This document shows, in pieces, positions 1 to 8,715 of a stretch of 64,000 nt of DNA. This DNA is from Candidatus Gastranaerophilales bacterium (lineage in GTDB: Bacteria > Cyanobacteriota > Vampirovibrionia > Gastranaerophilales > Gastranaerophilaceae), in assembly GCA_944325835.1 (NCBI GenBank), contig CALVBO010000005.1, positions 1 through 64,000 on the forward strand. The letters are read 5' to 3'. A program made the position numbers and the translations under genes. Every line of letters starts with the position of its first letter. Position 1 is the first letter of the stretch. The notes beneath the pieces were generated by a model, which did not search any database, had not been told where the DNA came from, and saw only the letters and a list, made by a program, of their open reading frames with translations.

Positions 1-1269
1 TTCACCCTGTGGAAGCTCAAGTTTTATGCGGTTTTTGTCCTCATCTGTGAGGGTAATGCCGTCTTGTGAAATTTCAACATCTACAGTGATTTTTCGGAGA
101 AATTTTGCGCTCTGTATTTCTTTTTCGTACTGTGAATCAAAATTTCGGTAAATAATATCACCCGTTTTGAGTGCCGGCATGCGGTTAGGGAAGATTTTGC
201 GCCCTATAACTTTGTTTACCATAAAGCCTTCTAAATCCTCGCGCATAAAACAAAGTCCGTCCTGAGCGTTAACCTGAATGCTGCTGTCGAGTTCAAAGAA
301 ATCTTTGCCCGTGCTTTTAACTTTTCCAAGTTTTTCTCCGAGAGATTTCGGGGTGTTGAAGTTGAAGCATTTTTCGCGTCCTGTGAGAAAATATTCAGTA
401 AATCCGCGGTTAAAACTCTTTTCTAATACCGGTTTAAAATCTGTCATCACCCTGCCGGAAGAGGTTTTTGAGGAATATTTGTCGAGTTCCTTGCGGTAGT
501 AGCTGACAACGGTTTTTATGTAAGTTTCATCTTTTAAACGTCCTTCAATTTTAAAGGATTTAACACCTATTTCACAAAGTTTTTTCAACTGTTTTGAGGC
601 GTTAAAGTCTTTTAGCGAAAGAAGATGTTTATTTTTTGCCAGATAATTCCCGTTTTCATCAACCAGCGAGTATTTTTTGCGGCACGGCTGCGCGCATTCG
701 CCTCTGTTTGCGGAACGCCCGCCGATGAATTGGCTCAGGTAACACTGCCCGCTGTAGCTTACGCACAGCGCCCCGTGGACAAAAACTTCTATTTCTGTAT
801 TTTTAAGTTTTTTTGTAATTTCGCGGATTTGTTCAAGCGAAAGTTCGCGTGCAAGAATAACACGTTTAAGCCCGAGTTCTTTAAAGAAAATGACTTTTTC
901 AAGAGTTCTGTTATCGCACTGCGTGCTGGCATGGAGCGGAATAGGCGGAAGCTCGCCGTTTTTTGCCAGTTCCAAAATCCCGAAATCCTGAATAATCAGG
1001 GCGTCAACACCTATTTCATAGAGTTTCCGGATAAGTTCTTTTGCCTCTTGAAGTTCGTTGTCTGTGAGAATTGTGTTCAGGGTTACAAAAACTTTTACAT
1101 AGAATTTATGCGCATAATCGACAATTTCTTTTATATCATCAAGGGAATTCGGGGCATTTTTTCTTGCACCGAAATTTGAAGCGCCGATATAAACGGCATC
1201 AGCGCCGCAATTAATTGCCGTGATTGCGGTTTGCTTATTTTTGGCAGGTGCAAGAAGTTCTGTTTTCAT
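1..1269 (-). CDS. Peptidase U32 family protein (RlhA/TrhP-like), 3' end cut by window
   Basis: About 423 N-terminal residues are visible, reading leftward from an ATG at 1267-1269; the C-terminus lies outside the window. The N-terminal half is TIM-barrel-like (LLAPAKN start, then [18 protein letters not shown]). The U32 signature follows at about residues 175-210: [19 protein letters not shown], then four cysteines in [17 protein letters not shown]. Characterised U32 proteins of this type hydroxylate RNA: RlhA acts on 23S rRNA C2501 and TrhP on tRNA wobble uridine. Others were first described as collagenases. The extra C-terminal domain after residue 330 fits the longer RlhA-like branch better than TrhP. 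Two tRNA-Arg genes lie directly upstream in the same direction. The family call is firm; the exact RNA target is inferred. Confidence 0.9.
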   Translation of the reverse strand, partial: MKTELLAPAKNKQTAITAINCGADAVYIGASNFGARKNAPNSLDDIKEIVDYAHKFYVKVFVTLNTILTDNELQEAKELIRKLYEIGVDALIIQDFGILELAKNGELPPIPLHASTQCDNRTLEKVIFFKELGLKRVILARELSLEQIREITKKLKNTEIEVFVHGALCVSYSGQCYLSQFIGGRSANRGECAQPCRKKYSLVDENGNYLAKNKHLLSLKDFNASKQLKKLCEIGVKSFKIEGRLKDETYIKTVVSYYRKELDKYSSKTSSGRVMTDFKPVLEKSFNRGFTEYFLTGREKCFNFNTPKSLGEKLGKVKSTGKDFFELDSSIQVNAQDGLCFMREDLEGFMVNKVIGRKIFPNRMPALKTGDIIYRNFDSQYEKEIQSAKFLRKITVDVEISQDGITLTDEDKNRIKLELPQGE

Positions 1270-1278
1270 AGCTTTATT

Positions 1279-1352
1279 TGGGCCCGGCGAGAGTCGAACT
1301 CGCGATCTCCGGTTTAGGAAACCGTTGCTCTATCCTACTGAGCTACGAGCCC
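1279..1352 (-). tRNA. tRNA-Arg (anticodon CCU)
   Basis: The reverse complement folds into a full cloverleaf: acceptor GGGCTCG/CGGGCCC, D arm GCTC..GAGC, anticodon loop TTCCTAA giving CCU, and T arm GCGAG TTCGACT CTCGC. The discriminator is A and CCA is not encoded. It sits 6 bp from a second tRNA-Arg, so the two are probably co-transcribed. Confidence 0.95.
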
Positions 1353-1358
1353 GCAATT

Positions 1359-1432
1359 CGTGCCTGACGGGACTCAAACCCGTGACCTTTGGCTTCGGAG
1401 ACCAACGCTCTATTCGACTGAGCTACAGGCAC
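1359..1432 (-). tRNA. tRNA-Arg (anticodon CCG)
   Basis: The reverse complement forms acceptor GTGCCTG/CAGGCAC, D arm GCTC..GAGC, anticodon stem TTGGT/GCCAA with loop CTCCGAA (anticodon CCG), and T arm ACGGG TTTGAGT CCCGT. CCA is not encoded. It is first in a two-tRNA cluster with tRNA-Arg(CCU). Confidence 0.95.
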
Positions 1433-1566
1433 TTGACTTTCTCTAACTATTGTACTACAGAACACTAAAATGGCAAGCCTTATGTAAAACCGGCTTGACC
1501 GCCGGCGCCGGGCCCATATTTATATACCATTAATCGTAAATTTTACACAAAAATATTAATATTCTA

Positions 1567-1596
1567 TTGACTAGGTGGCTAAAATAGTGTTATAAT
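1567..1596 (+). promoter_or_regulatory. Sigma70-type promoter of the first prepilin gene
   Basis: TTGACT at 1567-1572 and a perfect TATAAT at 1591-1596 are separated by 18 bp, and the start codon is 37 bp downstream. A closely similar stretch, sharing the run CTATTGACTA, precedes the second prepilin gene near 54326, so the two pilin loci appear to have descended with their promoters. Confidence 0.75.
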
Positions 1597-1632
1597 AAAT
1601 GTGGTATTATTTATTACGAGGGTATATTAAAG

Positions 1633-2604
1633 ATGAAAAACATTTTCTCAAAAGCGTTCGGCGCGTTCACCATGGCGGAAATTCTTTTGTCCTTAACAAT
1701 TATTGGTGTCGTTGCCGCAATTACATTACCGTCCTTGACCGGTAATATTAACGAAAGAACCTGGGCTACTCAAAAGAAAGCTCTCTATGCTCGTATGTCA
1801 CAAGCTATCCCGCTGTTGGATTCCATTAACACATACGATGACGCAGAATCATTTATTGCAGGTGCTCTGAACACAGTTACAAAAATCAACAACGTTTGCT
1901 CTCAGGCAAACCTTGAAGACTGCGGTATCAGCACGAGCATGTTCGCAAGATTGGCAGACGGTACAACTTCAACCTTCCCTGAAACATGGTCTGATTTAGG
2001 TATTGATCACGAATTCTCTTATGAATCAGCTTCAGGGGATACTGCAAGTGTTGCAGCATCAAAACAGGCAGATGCTAACAAAGCTCAAGTCGCTGCATTT
2101 GAAACAGGTAACGGTGAATCAATCGTATTATTCTACAACCCTGACTGTACTCCGGATCAGGAAGAATCTCCTAGCAGTATTGAAGGTGAAGCAGATGGTA
2201 TTGATATGTTCAGCCATATTTGTATGAATATGATTTATGACTTGAACTCTAACAAAGGTCCAAACTCTGTTGGTAAAGATATCGGCTTTATGACTGTATT
2301 CTATCCGTCCGACTCTAACGTTGTATCACCTATTCCTTACGTACAATCAACAAATCTTTCTTCCACGGCTTCCTGTGATTCAGAATACAGGGTTCCGAAC
2401 AGATTTGAAGCTGCGGCAATGGCTTTGAACGGAAACTTGATTAAAGACGGCGGTGAAGGTGATGCGTACCTGACTTCTACTAAGGGCGCAACCAGTGCAA
2501 CAACTTATACTTACTGGCAAGATGAAATTTCAAGCGGTGAGCTTAAAACTTACACAGAAGAAGGCAGTGTTACTACCGGCTTTACACGTTGCGTAAAACG
2601 TTAG
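1633..2604 (+). CDS. Prepilin-type N-terminal cleavage/methylation domain protein (large pseudopilin)
   Basis: A 323-aa secreted or surface type IV pilin-like protein. The 13-residue leader MKNIFSKAFGAFT... runs into a class III signal: cleavage between A and F of GA|FTMAE, with Glu at +5, then a hydrophobic helix (ILLSLTIIGVVAAITLP). The rest is a large globular domain rich in Ser, Thr and Asp. It ends in the CVKR motif, whose Cys may pair with an upstream Cys in the CDSEYRVP segment. It has its own promoter and terminator, so it is monocistronic. The N-terminal 45 residues and the segment IYDLN.NKGPN.VGKDIGFM are almost identical in the protein encoded at 54421-55463. Whether it is a filament subunit, minor pilin or DNA-uptake pseudopilin cannot be told from sequence. 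Confidence 0.9.
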   Translation: MKNIFSKAFGAFTMAEILLSLTIIGVVAAITLPSLTGNINERTWATQKKALYARMSQAIPLLDSINTYDDAESFIAGALNTVTKINNVCSQANLEDCGISTSMFARLADGTTSTFPETWSDLGIDHEFSYESASGDTASVAASKQADANKAQVAAFETGNGESIVLFYNPDCTPDQEESPSSIEGEADGIDMFSHICMNMIYDLNSNKGPNSVGKDIGFMTVFYPSDSNVVSPIPYVQSTNLSSTASCDSEYRVPNRFEAAAMALNGNLIKDGGEGDAYLTSTKGATSATTYTYWQDEISSGELKTYTEEGSVTTGFTRCVKR

Positions 2605-2628
2605 TATTTGGCTTTATTTCAAAAACTA

Positions 2629-2656
2629 AAAAGCCGATCCGTAAGGGTCGGCTTTT
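2629..2656 (+). terminator. Rho-independent terminator after prepilin gene
   Basis: An AAAGCCGATCC / GGGTCGGCTTTT hairpin with a four-base loop ends in a short T run, 25 bp after the stop codon. Confidence 0.85.
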
Positions 2657-2711
2657 GTATTTCTATTTACAAATATAAATTAATGATGTAAAATTTTAAC
2701 AGAGGGTTTTT

Positions 2712-4436
2712 ATGGTAAAAGCTTGTGAGAAGAATAGGAAAGATATTTTAAAAATTATTTCTCTCTTGACTGATAGAGAGGCGGGTGAGGCACTGGCTGC
2801 TATAAAAGTGCTCTCTGATGATTTGCACGAAAGAAATTGTAATGATTTAAATTCCGAATGTATGAGTTTAATGGGGTTTGCAAATTATCTTGCGGATAAA
2901 AATAATTTTAAATCTGCGCTGGAAACGATTAATGAAGCGGGTTTCCTTGCTGATTATAACAATAATATTTCCGCAAAACTTCTTAACGAGTTCGTTCTGG
3001 GTGAGTTGAATTTCGCGGAAGGCGATTCTAAAGTTGCGCTTAAACATTATATGAATGCAAAAGAACTTTCCTCCGCTGACGGCATTGAATACGATATTTC
3101 AGATATGTTAACTATACGCATAAGCCAGATTAATAACGGACTTGATTTTTCGCACCCGGTGAAAGCCGATCCGCTTGTGTCGCTGGTTAAAATCGGGCGT
3201 TCTATCACGGCGCTGACTGATATAAAAGTGCTGTTGAAAGTTATTGCCGAAGAAACAAAAAATGCTATTCAGGCTGACAGATGTACGGTGTTTTTATGGG
3301 ATAAGGAAACAGACGAACTCTGGTCAATGGTCGCGCTCGGTATGGACAGCGAAGAAATTCGTTTCCCTGCAACAAAGGGGCTTGCCGGATATGTCGCCAA
3401 AACCGGTGAAAGCATAAATATTAAAGACGCATATAACGATGAGCGTTTCAATCCTGATGTTGACCTTAAAACAGGATATAAAACGCATACAATATTATGC
3501 CTTCCTATCAAAAATAATAATCAGGAAATTATCGGTGTATTTCAGGTTCTGAATAAGTTAAAAGGCTGTTTTACTAAGAGTGATGAAGATTTGCTCGTTG
3601 CAATCGGCGGAAGCGCCAGTATTGCACTTGAAAATGCCCAGTTATTCGCGAAGCAGGAACAGCTTTATAAAGAGCAAAAAGAATTATTTGAAAGTTTTAT
3701 TGATACGCTTGCGGCCTCTGTCGATGCGCGTGATAAGATTACGGCAGGTCATTCTACCCGTGTGAAGCTTTATTCGGTTCTGATTGCGCGCAAAATGGGG
3801 CTTTCTGATAAAGATATCGGGATTATTGAAAAGGCGGCGATTCTCCATGATATCGGCAAAATCGGGATTATGGATTCTGTTTTGCAAAAAGAAGGCAAGC
3901 TTACGCCGGAAGAGTATGCCCATATTCAGGAGCATGCAAGAATTACGCACGATATTCTGGATAAAATTCACATGTCAAAGGACTTTAAGCTTATTACGGA
4001 AATTGCCTGCTCGCATCACGAAAAGTATGACGGAACGGGATACTACAGAGGGCTTAAGGGTGAAGAAATTACGCTTGGCGGACGGATTTTGGCTGTTGCG
4101 GATGTTTTTGACGCAATAACCTCCAAGCGTCACTATCGTGACAGAATGCCGATTTTGAATGTAATAAATATTTTGTTGAAGGATTCCGGAACACACTTTG
4201 ATAAGTCAATTGTAGATGTTTTTCTGGCGATCCCTCTTGTCGAGCTGGTTCAGGTATTCCTGAGCGAAAGCCCCGAAAAAATGCTTATGGCAAAAGATAT
4301 TAAAGTCCTGAGCGACAGTTGTCTTATGGATGTTTACAGCGCGCTTAGCAGCGAAAAAATAACTAAAAAACAGCAAAAACTTGTTGATATTTTCGAGTTT
4401 TATTATGCGTGTAAAAATGGAGCGGGGAAAGAATAG
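2712..4436 (+). CDS. GAF and HD-GYP domain protein, probable cyclic di-GMP phosphodiesterase
   Basis: A 574-aa cytoplasmic signalling protein. Residues 1-140 are helical and TPR-like. A GAF sensor spans about 160-310 (DRCTVFLWD, GLAGYVAKTGESINI, LCLPI). A linker coiled coil leads into an HD-GYP domain at about 325-480. The metal-binding HD pair is H379-D380 in LHDIGKIGI, followed by H435-H436. The GYP signature is altered to DGTGYYRGLKG (residues 440-450): the usual Pro is Tyr445. HD-GYP proteins hydrolyse cyclic di-GMP; the metal ligands look intact, so activity is likely but not assured. An AGAGGG ribosome site precedes the ATG. The gene heads an operon with a TPR protein (3-bp gap) and two response regulators. 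Confidence 0.9.
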   Translation: MVKACEKNRKDILKIISLLTDREAGEALAAIKVLSDDLHERNCNDLNSECMSLMGFANYLADKNNFKSALETINEAGFLADYNNNISAKLLNEFVLGELNFAEGDSKVALKHYMNAKELSSADGIEYDISDMLTIRISQINNGLDFSHPVKADPLVSLVKIGRSITALTDIKVLLKVIAEETKNAIQADRCTVFLWDKETDELWSMVALGMDSEEIRFPATKGLAGYVAKTGESINIKDAYNDERFNPDVDLKTGYKTHTILCLPIKNNNQEIIGVFQVLNKLKGCFTKSDEDLLVAIGGSASIALENAQLFAKQEQLYKEQKELFESFIDTLAASVDARDKITAGHSTRVKLYSVLIARKMGLSDKDIGIIEKAAILHDIGKIGIMDSVLQKEGKLTPEEYAHIQEHARITHDILDKIHMSKDFKLITEIACSHHEKYDGTGYYRGLKGEEITLGGRILAVADVFDAITSKRHYRDRMPILNVINILLKDSGTHFDKSIVDVFLAIPLVELVQVFLSESPEKMLMAKDIKVLSDSCLMDVYSALSSEKITKKQQKLVDIFEFYYACKNGAGKE

Positions 4437-4439
4437 GTA

Positions 4440-5942
4440 ATGAAGAGATTTTTAGCGTTAAGTTTGATATTTATTACCGCAGCGCCGGCGCTGGCTGAGG
4501 ATTTGTATTCCCAGTTGAAGTTTGTCGATCCTGTTATGCAAAATGTTTTGAACCTTACGCAGGAAACTCCCCGAAAAGTCACTATCAGCTATGACAGCCC
4601 GTTTTCATTGTATAACATTGCATTTGAACGGTTCAAAAACAGCAATATAAAACCGGCTTATGACGACTTTAAAAATCTTTTTGAAAATGCTGGCGCCAAT
4701 GATTATTTCTATATGAAAATGGCGGAAGAAATGGCGCATATAGGCTTTTTCTCTCTGTCTGATCTTGCTATGAGCAAGATTAAGGAAAAAGAAATTGCCA
4801 ATATTGTCGTTGAAGATATAAAACATTACTATTTTCCGGCGCAGCCAATGCGTTTGAAAAAGGAACTTTATCTGGCGGAACTCTATTCTAATATCGTTTA
4901 TAACGAGCAAACCTCCGAGGTTATTAGCGAATTAAATCAGGGGGACGGCTCACTCGACGGGGTGGATTATGCTAATTATCTGCAAGCTTTTGCCTTAGTG
5001 CAAAATAACGATTTCGCTAATGCAAAAACCTACATCGACAGAGCAATAGCTCTTAATCCGGATAATTTGAATTATCAGTCGCTTCTGGTCGAAATCCTTG
5101 CCGAAACTAACCAGCCAAAAGAAGCGCTCAAGGTGATTAACAAACTTAAAAAACAGCAGATTTATTCCATAACCTTCACAAATAAAATTAATTCTCTGGA
5201 AGAATATGTTCAGTATAAACTTGCTAAAAAAGAATCAGTTAAGAATTATCACCTCGGATACTACTATTACTGGGAAAAGGCTTATGAAAAAGCTATCAGG
5301 ACACTTTTAGGCATCGAAAAGAAAAATAAAGAAGTTAATGCGCTTCTGGCAAGAGTTTATTATGATTCAGAGGATTTTGACAAAGCCTTCGGGTTTGCCT
5401 CAAAAGCAAAAGGGTCTGCTGTCGCAAATGAAGTTCTCGGGGATTGTTATTCCGATAAAGAGGATTACACCTCCGCTGTAAAATATTACTCCAAAGCCTC
5501 CAGAATGGATAAAAAAAGGCTTCAATACCGCGAAAAACTTGCGCAGGCGTATCTGGCAACTGGAGAAATCACTAAGGCTAAAACTTTATTTGAAAGTGTT
5601 ATAATGGTTTCAAATAATGCGTATCTTTCATACTATAATCTGGCAAAGCTTGATACTACTAAGGAAATGCCTTATCTCAGAAAAGCCGTTGCAATTAATA
5701 TGAATTTCGTTGACGGCTGGCTTGCCCTTGCCGATTGTGAAATGAAAAAAGAAAATCTTGACAGCGCAGGCAAGTATTTAAAAATAGTAAAATCTATTGA
5801 CGAAAATAATTATAAATATTATTATTATCTGGGGTTATTATGCAATAAGCAGGGTCAGAAAAATGACGCACAACAGAATTTTCAAAAATCTCTGCTGCTA
5901 AACCCCGGGTTTAAACCGGCAAAAGAGGCATTGAATATATGA
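4440..5942 (+). CDS. Exported tetratricopeptide-repeat protein
   Basis: 500 aa. The N-terminus MKRFLALSLIFITAAPALAED is a good Sec signal peptide with cleavage near residue 19, so the protein is probably periplasmic. The remainder is TPR repeats, clearest at about residues 175-240 (YANYLQAFALVQNNDFANAKTYIDRAIALNPDN in two pieces) and 330-500, ending with KSLLLNPGFKPAKEAL. TPR proteins are binding scaffolds. The gene follows the HD-GYP gene after 3 bp. Its stop overlaps the next start (ATGA, 5939-5942), which indicates translational coupling to the response regulator. The partner protein is unknown. Confidence 0.85.
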   Translation: MKRFLALSLIFITAAPALAEDLYSQLKFVDPVMQNVLNLTQETPRKVTISYDSPFSLYNIAFERFKNSNIKPAYDDFKNLFENAGANDYFYMKMAEEMAHIGFFSLSDLAMSKIKEKEIANIVVEDIKHYYFPAQPMRLKKELYLAELYSNIVYNEQTSEVISELNQGDGSLDGVDYANYLQAFALVQNNDFANAKTYIDRAIALNPDNLNYQSLLVEILAETNQPKEALKVINKLKKQQIYSITFTNKINSLEEYVQYKLAKKESVKNYHLGYYYYWEKAYEKAIRTLLGIEKKNKEVNALLARVYYDSEDFDKAFGFASKAKGSAVANEVLGDCYSDKEDYTSAVKYYSKASRMDKKRLQYREKLAQAYLATGEITKAKTLFESVIMVSNNAYLSYYNLAKLDTTKEMPYLRKAVAINMNFVDGWLALADCEMKKENLDSAGKYLKIVKSIDENNYKYYYYLGLLCNKQGQKNDAQQNFQKSLLLNPGFKPAKEALNI

Positions 5943-6592
5943 AGTTAAATATTTTAATTGTTGAAGATCACGAATTAACACGTTTTGGCTTGAAAACAAC
6001 CTTTGAAGGTGTTGATTATGTCAATGAAATTTTTGAGGCGGAATCTGCGGAAAAAGCGCTTGAAATTTTTGATGCAAACAATATTGACGTGATAATTATG
6101 GATCTGGGGCTTCCCGGCATGAACGGGATTGAGGCAACCCAGAAAATCCGCGCACGCAAAAAAGATGTTAAAGTTATTATGCTGACCTCGCACAATGACG
6201 AAAAAGAGGTTATAAGCAGCCTTAAAGCCGGCGCAAATGCGTATTGCTCCAAAGAAATTAACCCGCAAAGACTTATTGCAGTCGTTCAATCCGTTGCGGA
6301 CGGCGCCGCGTGGTTTGACCCGAGTATTGCGCATATCGTGCTTAAAGCAAGCTGTCAGGCGCAGGTGCAGGAGGATAATTCCGCTGATAACGCTAAAAAA
6401 TATGACCTCACCGCGCGTGAATCACAGATTCTTAAACTTATGACAGAAGGCTACAGCAATATGGAAATCGCTCAAATCCTTGTTATAAGTATTAACACTA
6501 CAAAAGCTCACGTTGCAAATATTTTACAAAAACTGGAAGTTGATGACAGGCTTCAGGCCGCACTTAAAGCTCTTAAAAATAAAATTGTGTAA
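5939..6592 (+). CDS. Response regulator, NarL/FixJ family (REC plus LuxR-type HTH)
   Basis: A 217-aa DNA-binding regulator. The receiver domain spans about residues 1-120, with acidic residues D10-E12 region, phospho-acceptor D55 (VIIMDLGLPG), T83 and K105. The LuxR/GerE helix-turn-helix is at about 150-215 (LTARESQILKLMTEGYSNMEIA, then TTKAHVANILQKL). The start overlaps the upstream TPR stop. No histidine kinase is encoded nearby, so the partner kinase is elsewhere or the regulator is an orphan. The operon places it with an HD-GYP protein, suggesting a c-di-GMP-linked surface or motility response; that is inference. Confidence 0.92.
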   Translation: MKLNILIVEDHELTRFGLKTTFEGVDYVNEIFEAESAEKALEIFDANNIDVIIMDLGLPGMNGIEATQKIRARKKDVKVIMLTSHNDEKEVISSLKAGANAYCSKEINPQRLIAVVQSVADGAAWFDPSIAHIVLKASCQAQVQEDNSADNAKKYDLTARESQILKLMTEGYSNMEIAQILVISINTTKAHVANILQKLEVDDRLQAALKALKNKIV

Positions 6593-6603
6593 GTTGTGAA
6601 ATT

Positions 6604-7191
6604 ATGACAAAAGTTTTGCTTGTTGATGATAATTCAAAATACTTAAACGATGCGCTGCCGTTTTACGGCTATGAAGTTGTTTGTGCGTCCGACGGGGTTC
6701 AGGCTTTAAAAATACTTGCAAAAAATTCTGATTTTGATATTATACTTTTAGACGTAATGATGCCGAATATGAACGGGTGGGAAACTCTGCGTAATATAAG
6801 GCGGAATTCATTGACGGAACACTTGCCGGTAATAATGCTCACAGCCGTAAATGACGAGCAAAAAATGGTTCTCGGATTGAAAAACGGGGCTGATGATTAT
6901 ATAATAAAACCCTTCATTCTGCCAAATCTTCTGGCCCGTATGGAAGCGGTTCTCAGACGCGCTAAGCCTAAATCCGTAACAATTAAAAACTTAACCGTTG
7001 AAAAGCTGACCGGTAAAGAAAAAGAAGTTCTTGCAATGCTTGCAAAAGGCGCCAGCAATAAAGAAATAGCCGACAAAATGGTCGTTAAAGAGGTCACTGT
7101 TAAAACCCATTTGAATTCAATTTATAAAAAACTCAATGTAACAGGCAGAACTCAGGCAATTTTGACCGCTATGAATACAAATTTAGTATAA
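6604..7191 (+). CDS. Response regulator with LuxR-type HTH
   Basis: 195 aa. The receiver domain spans about 1-120, with D8-D9, phospho-acceptor D50 (IILLDVMMPNMNGW) and K102 in IIKPF. A short linker joins a C-terminal LuxR-type HTH (LTGKEKEVLAMLAKGASNKEIA, VTVKTHLNSIYKKL). The receiver resembles the OmpR/PleD type (KPF after the lysine) while the output is LuxR type. It begins 11 bp after the preceding regulator and ends the run; the two are diverged and not a recent duplication. Confidence 0.92.
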   Translation: MTKVLLVDDNSKYLNDALPFYGYEVVCASDGVQALKILAKNSDFDIILLDVMMPNMNGWETLRNIRRNSLTEHLPVIMLTAVNDEQKMVLGLKNGADDYIIKPFILPNLLARMEAVLRRAKPKSVTIKNLTVEKLTGKEKEVLAMLAKGASNKEIADKMVVKEVTVKTHLNSIYKKLNVTGRTQAILTAMNTNLV

Positions 7192-7213
7192 ATTTTAAAA
7201 GGAGAAATTTTAG

Positions 7214-7750
7214 ATGATAGATTATACAAGAGAAGAATTAGTTGAATTGTTGAAAAAGAATCCTGACAGATTTAACGAATGGAAGGCTGAACAGGGTGAT
7301 GAAGAAATTAATTTAAGCGAAATGGATTTTTCCGGTCTTACTCTTAATGAAATTGATTTCAGCAATATTAATCTTAATTCAAGTTCGTTTGCTGATTGCA
7401 GTCTGTCATTGATTAATTTTACCAATACAGATTTGACTTCTGTTGATTTTACGCGTTCTCATATCATTGAATGCGATTTCACGGAAAGTCTTATGACCGG
7501 AACTGATTGCAGCTATTCAGTCGTTAGCTACTGTAACTTTACGGATACTGACCTTGCGGGATGTATTTTCTCGGAAGCTGATTTGAGTAATTCGGATTTC
7601 TCCTCTTCCGTAAACCTGCACGCATCCAGATTTGATGAAGATACCGTATGGCCGGATCCTGAATACCTGCCGGAAGATTTTGACGCGGTTTACAGCAAAG
7701 ACCTTTCTTCTCTGGAAGATGAAGATGATACTGTAATTTCAGATTACTAG
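7214..7750 (+). CDS. Pentapeptide-repeat protein
   Basis: 178 aa. After a helical N-terminus (about 1-35) come at least a dozen A(D/N)LXX-type pentapeptides, approximately residues 36-140: LNEIDFSNINLNSSSFADC, FTNTDLTSVDFTRSH, FTDTDLAGCIFSEADLSNSDF. These fold as a right-handed quadrilateral beta-helix. The acidic C-terminus ends SSLEDEDDTVISDY. A strong AAAGGAGAAAT ribosome site lies 22 bp after the preceding regulator, so it may be part of the same transcript. No partner or target can be named; a gyrase-mimic role is known for some pentapeptide proteins but nothing here supports it. Confidence 0.85.
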   Translation: MIDYTREELVELLKKNPDRFNEWKAEQGDEEINLSEMDFSGLTLNEIDFSNINLNSSSFADCSLSLINFTNTDLTSVDFTRSHIIECDFTESLMTGTDCSYSVVSYCNFTDTDLAGCIFSEADLSNSDFSSSVNLHASRFDEDTVWPDPEYLPEDFDAVYSKDLSSLEDEDDTVISDY

Positions 7751-7802
7751 GTAGCAAATTATTTTTTCAGCAGTTTTATAAAGTTCTAAAAGGTGCTGAA
7801 AA

Positions 7803-8621
7803 ATGAAAATTAACTCGATTAATAACTACCCGTATAAATTTTACAATAACCATTCTACGTTCAGCAGACCGGAGAATGGTTATTATTATAATAAAATTCA
7901 ACAAAAGCCGGCGGCAGCAGACAGTCTGCGGCAGGTTAATTTTTGCTCAAAGAACTTGAATAAAGTGCTTTGCCCCGATATATGGCAGAATGATGTTTTG
8001 AAACCCGAGGTGGCTAAAAAGCTTAACCTTGTTGCAGATATCTTTCAGCAGACGCTTGCTCTGCCGTTTGAACGTAAAGATTTAGTTCTTGTCGGCTCAA
8101 TGGCAAGCCATAATTACGGAAAATTTTCGGACATAGATTTGCACCTTGTGACTGATTTCAGCAAGTATAACACTGATGAAAGACTTCTGGCTGATTATTT
8201 TAAGTCGAAACGTGATATGTTTAATTACACAAACAGTTTTATGATGTACGGGCATCCGGTTGAGGTCAGCGTTGAGGATGTAGCAAGAAAAGCGCGTTCT
8301 CAAGGACGATATTCTATAATGAGCGGACAATGGCTTAAAAAACCCCTGTATGATGAAAATTTTGTAATTCCGGATGTGACTAATTCAGAAAAATATCTTA
8401 ATCTTAAAAAATCTCTGGATGAATGTCTGGCTAACAATGATTTTAAGAAAATAACGCCTCTTTTTCAGGAAATTTATAAGTTGCGCGAAGCAGGACTCTC
8501 AACCGGCGGTGAGCTTTCAAAAGAAAATTTGATATTTAGAAGGCTGCGAAATGAAGGTTATCTGAAAAAGTTGATTGATCTTTCTTATAATGCGCTCAGT
8601 AATTTAATCTCTCTTAAATAG
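7803..8621 (+). CDS. Nucleotidyltransferase-domain protein
   Basis: 272 aa. The core shows a pol-beta-type nucleotidyltransferase motif: GS at residues 98-99, then SDIDLHLV with D110 and D112 as likely metal ligands, and a third acidic residue in the VEVSVEDV strand. Residues 1-50 are Asn/Tyr-rich and end in VNFCSKN; similar Asn-rich starts ending in a KF/NF dipeptide occur on two other unrelated proteins here (33568 leftward, 45839). Substrate is unknown; minimal MNT enzymes modify proteins, RNA or small molecules. An AAAGGTG ribosome site precedes the ATG. Confidence 0.7.
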   Translation: MKINSINNYPYKFYNNHSTFSRPENGYYYNKIQQKPAAADSLRQVNFCSKNLNKVLCPDIWQNDVLKPEVAKKLNLVADIFQQTLALPFERKDLVLVGSMASHNYGKFSDIDLHLVTDFSKYNTDERLLADYFKSKRDMFNYTNSFMMYGHPVEVSVEDVARKARSQGRYSIMSGQWLKKPLYDENFVIPDVTNSEKYLNLKKSLDECLANNDFKKITPLFQEIYKLREAGLSTGGELSKENLIFRRLRNEGYLKKLIDLSYNALSNLISLK

Positions 8622-8650
8622 TTGAAATATGTAACAAAATTATTAAGTAT

Positions 8651-8679
8651 TTGTTATCGTGTCTGTGGCAGGTTAAAAT
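8651..8679 (+). promoter_or_regulatory. Promoter of the flagellar export operon
   Basis: TTGTTA (8651-8656) and TAAAAT (8674-8679) with a 17-bp spacer lie 36 bp before the first gene of the fliN/M-O-P-Q-R run. It matches the vegetative sigma consensus, not a sigma28 or sigma54 flagellar promoter. Confidence 0.55.
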
Positions 8680-8715
8680 AATATCGGGAGAGTTTGTCTT
8701 GACGACAGGTGACGA

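Noticed and set aside
625-1179. 184-codon open frame on the plus strand
   Set aside because: It is antisense to the U32 peptidase gene, whose minus-strand frame carries clear family motifs; the plus-strand frame has none and no ribosome site.
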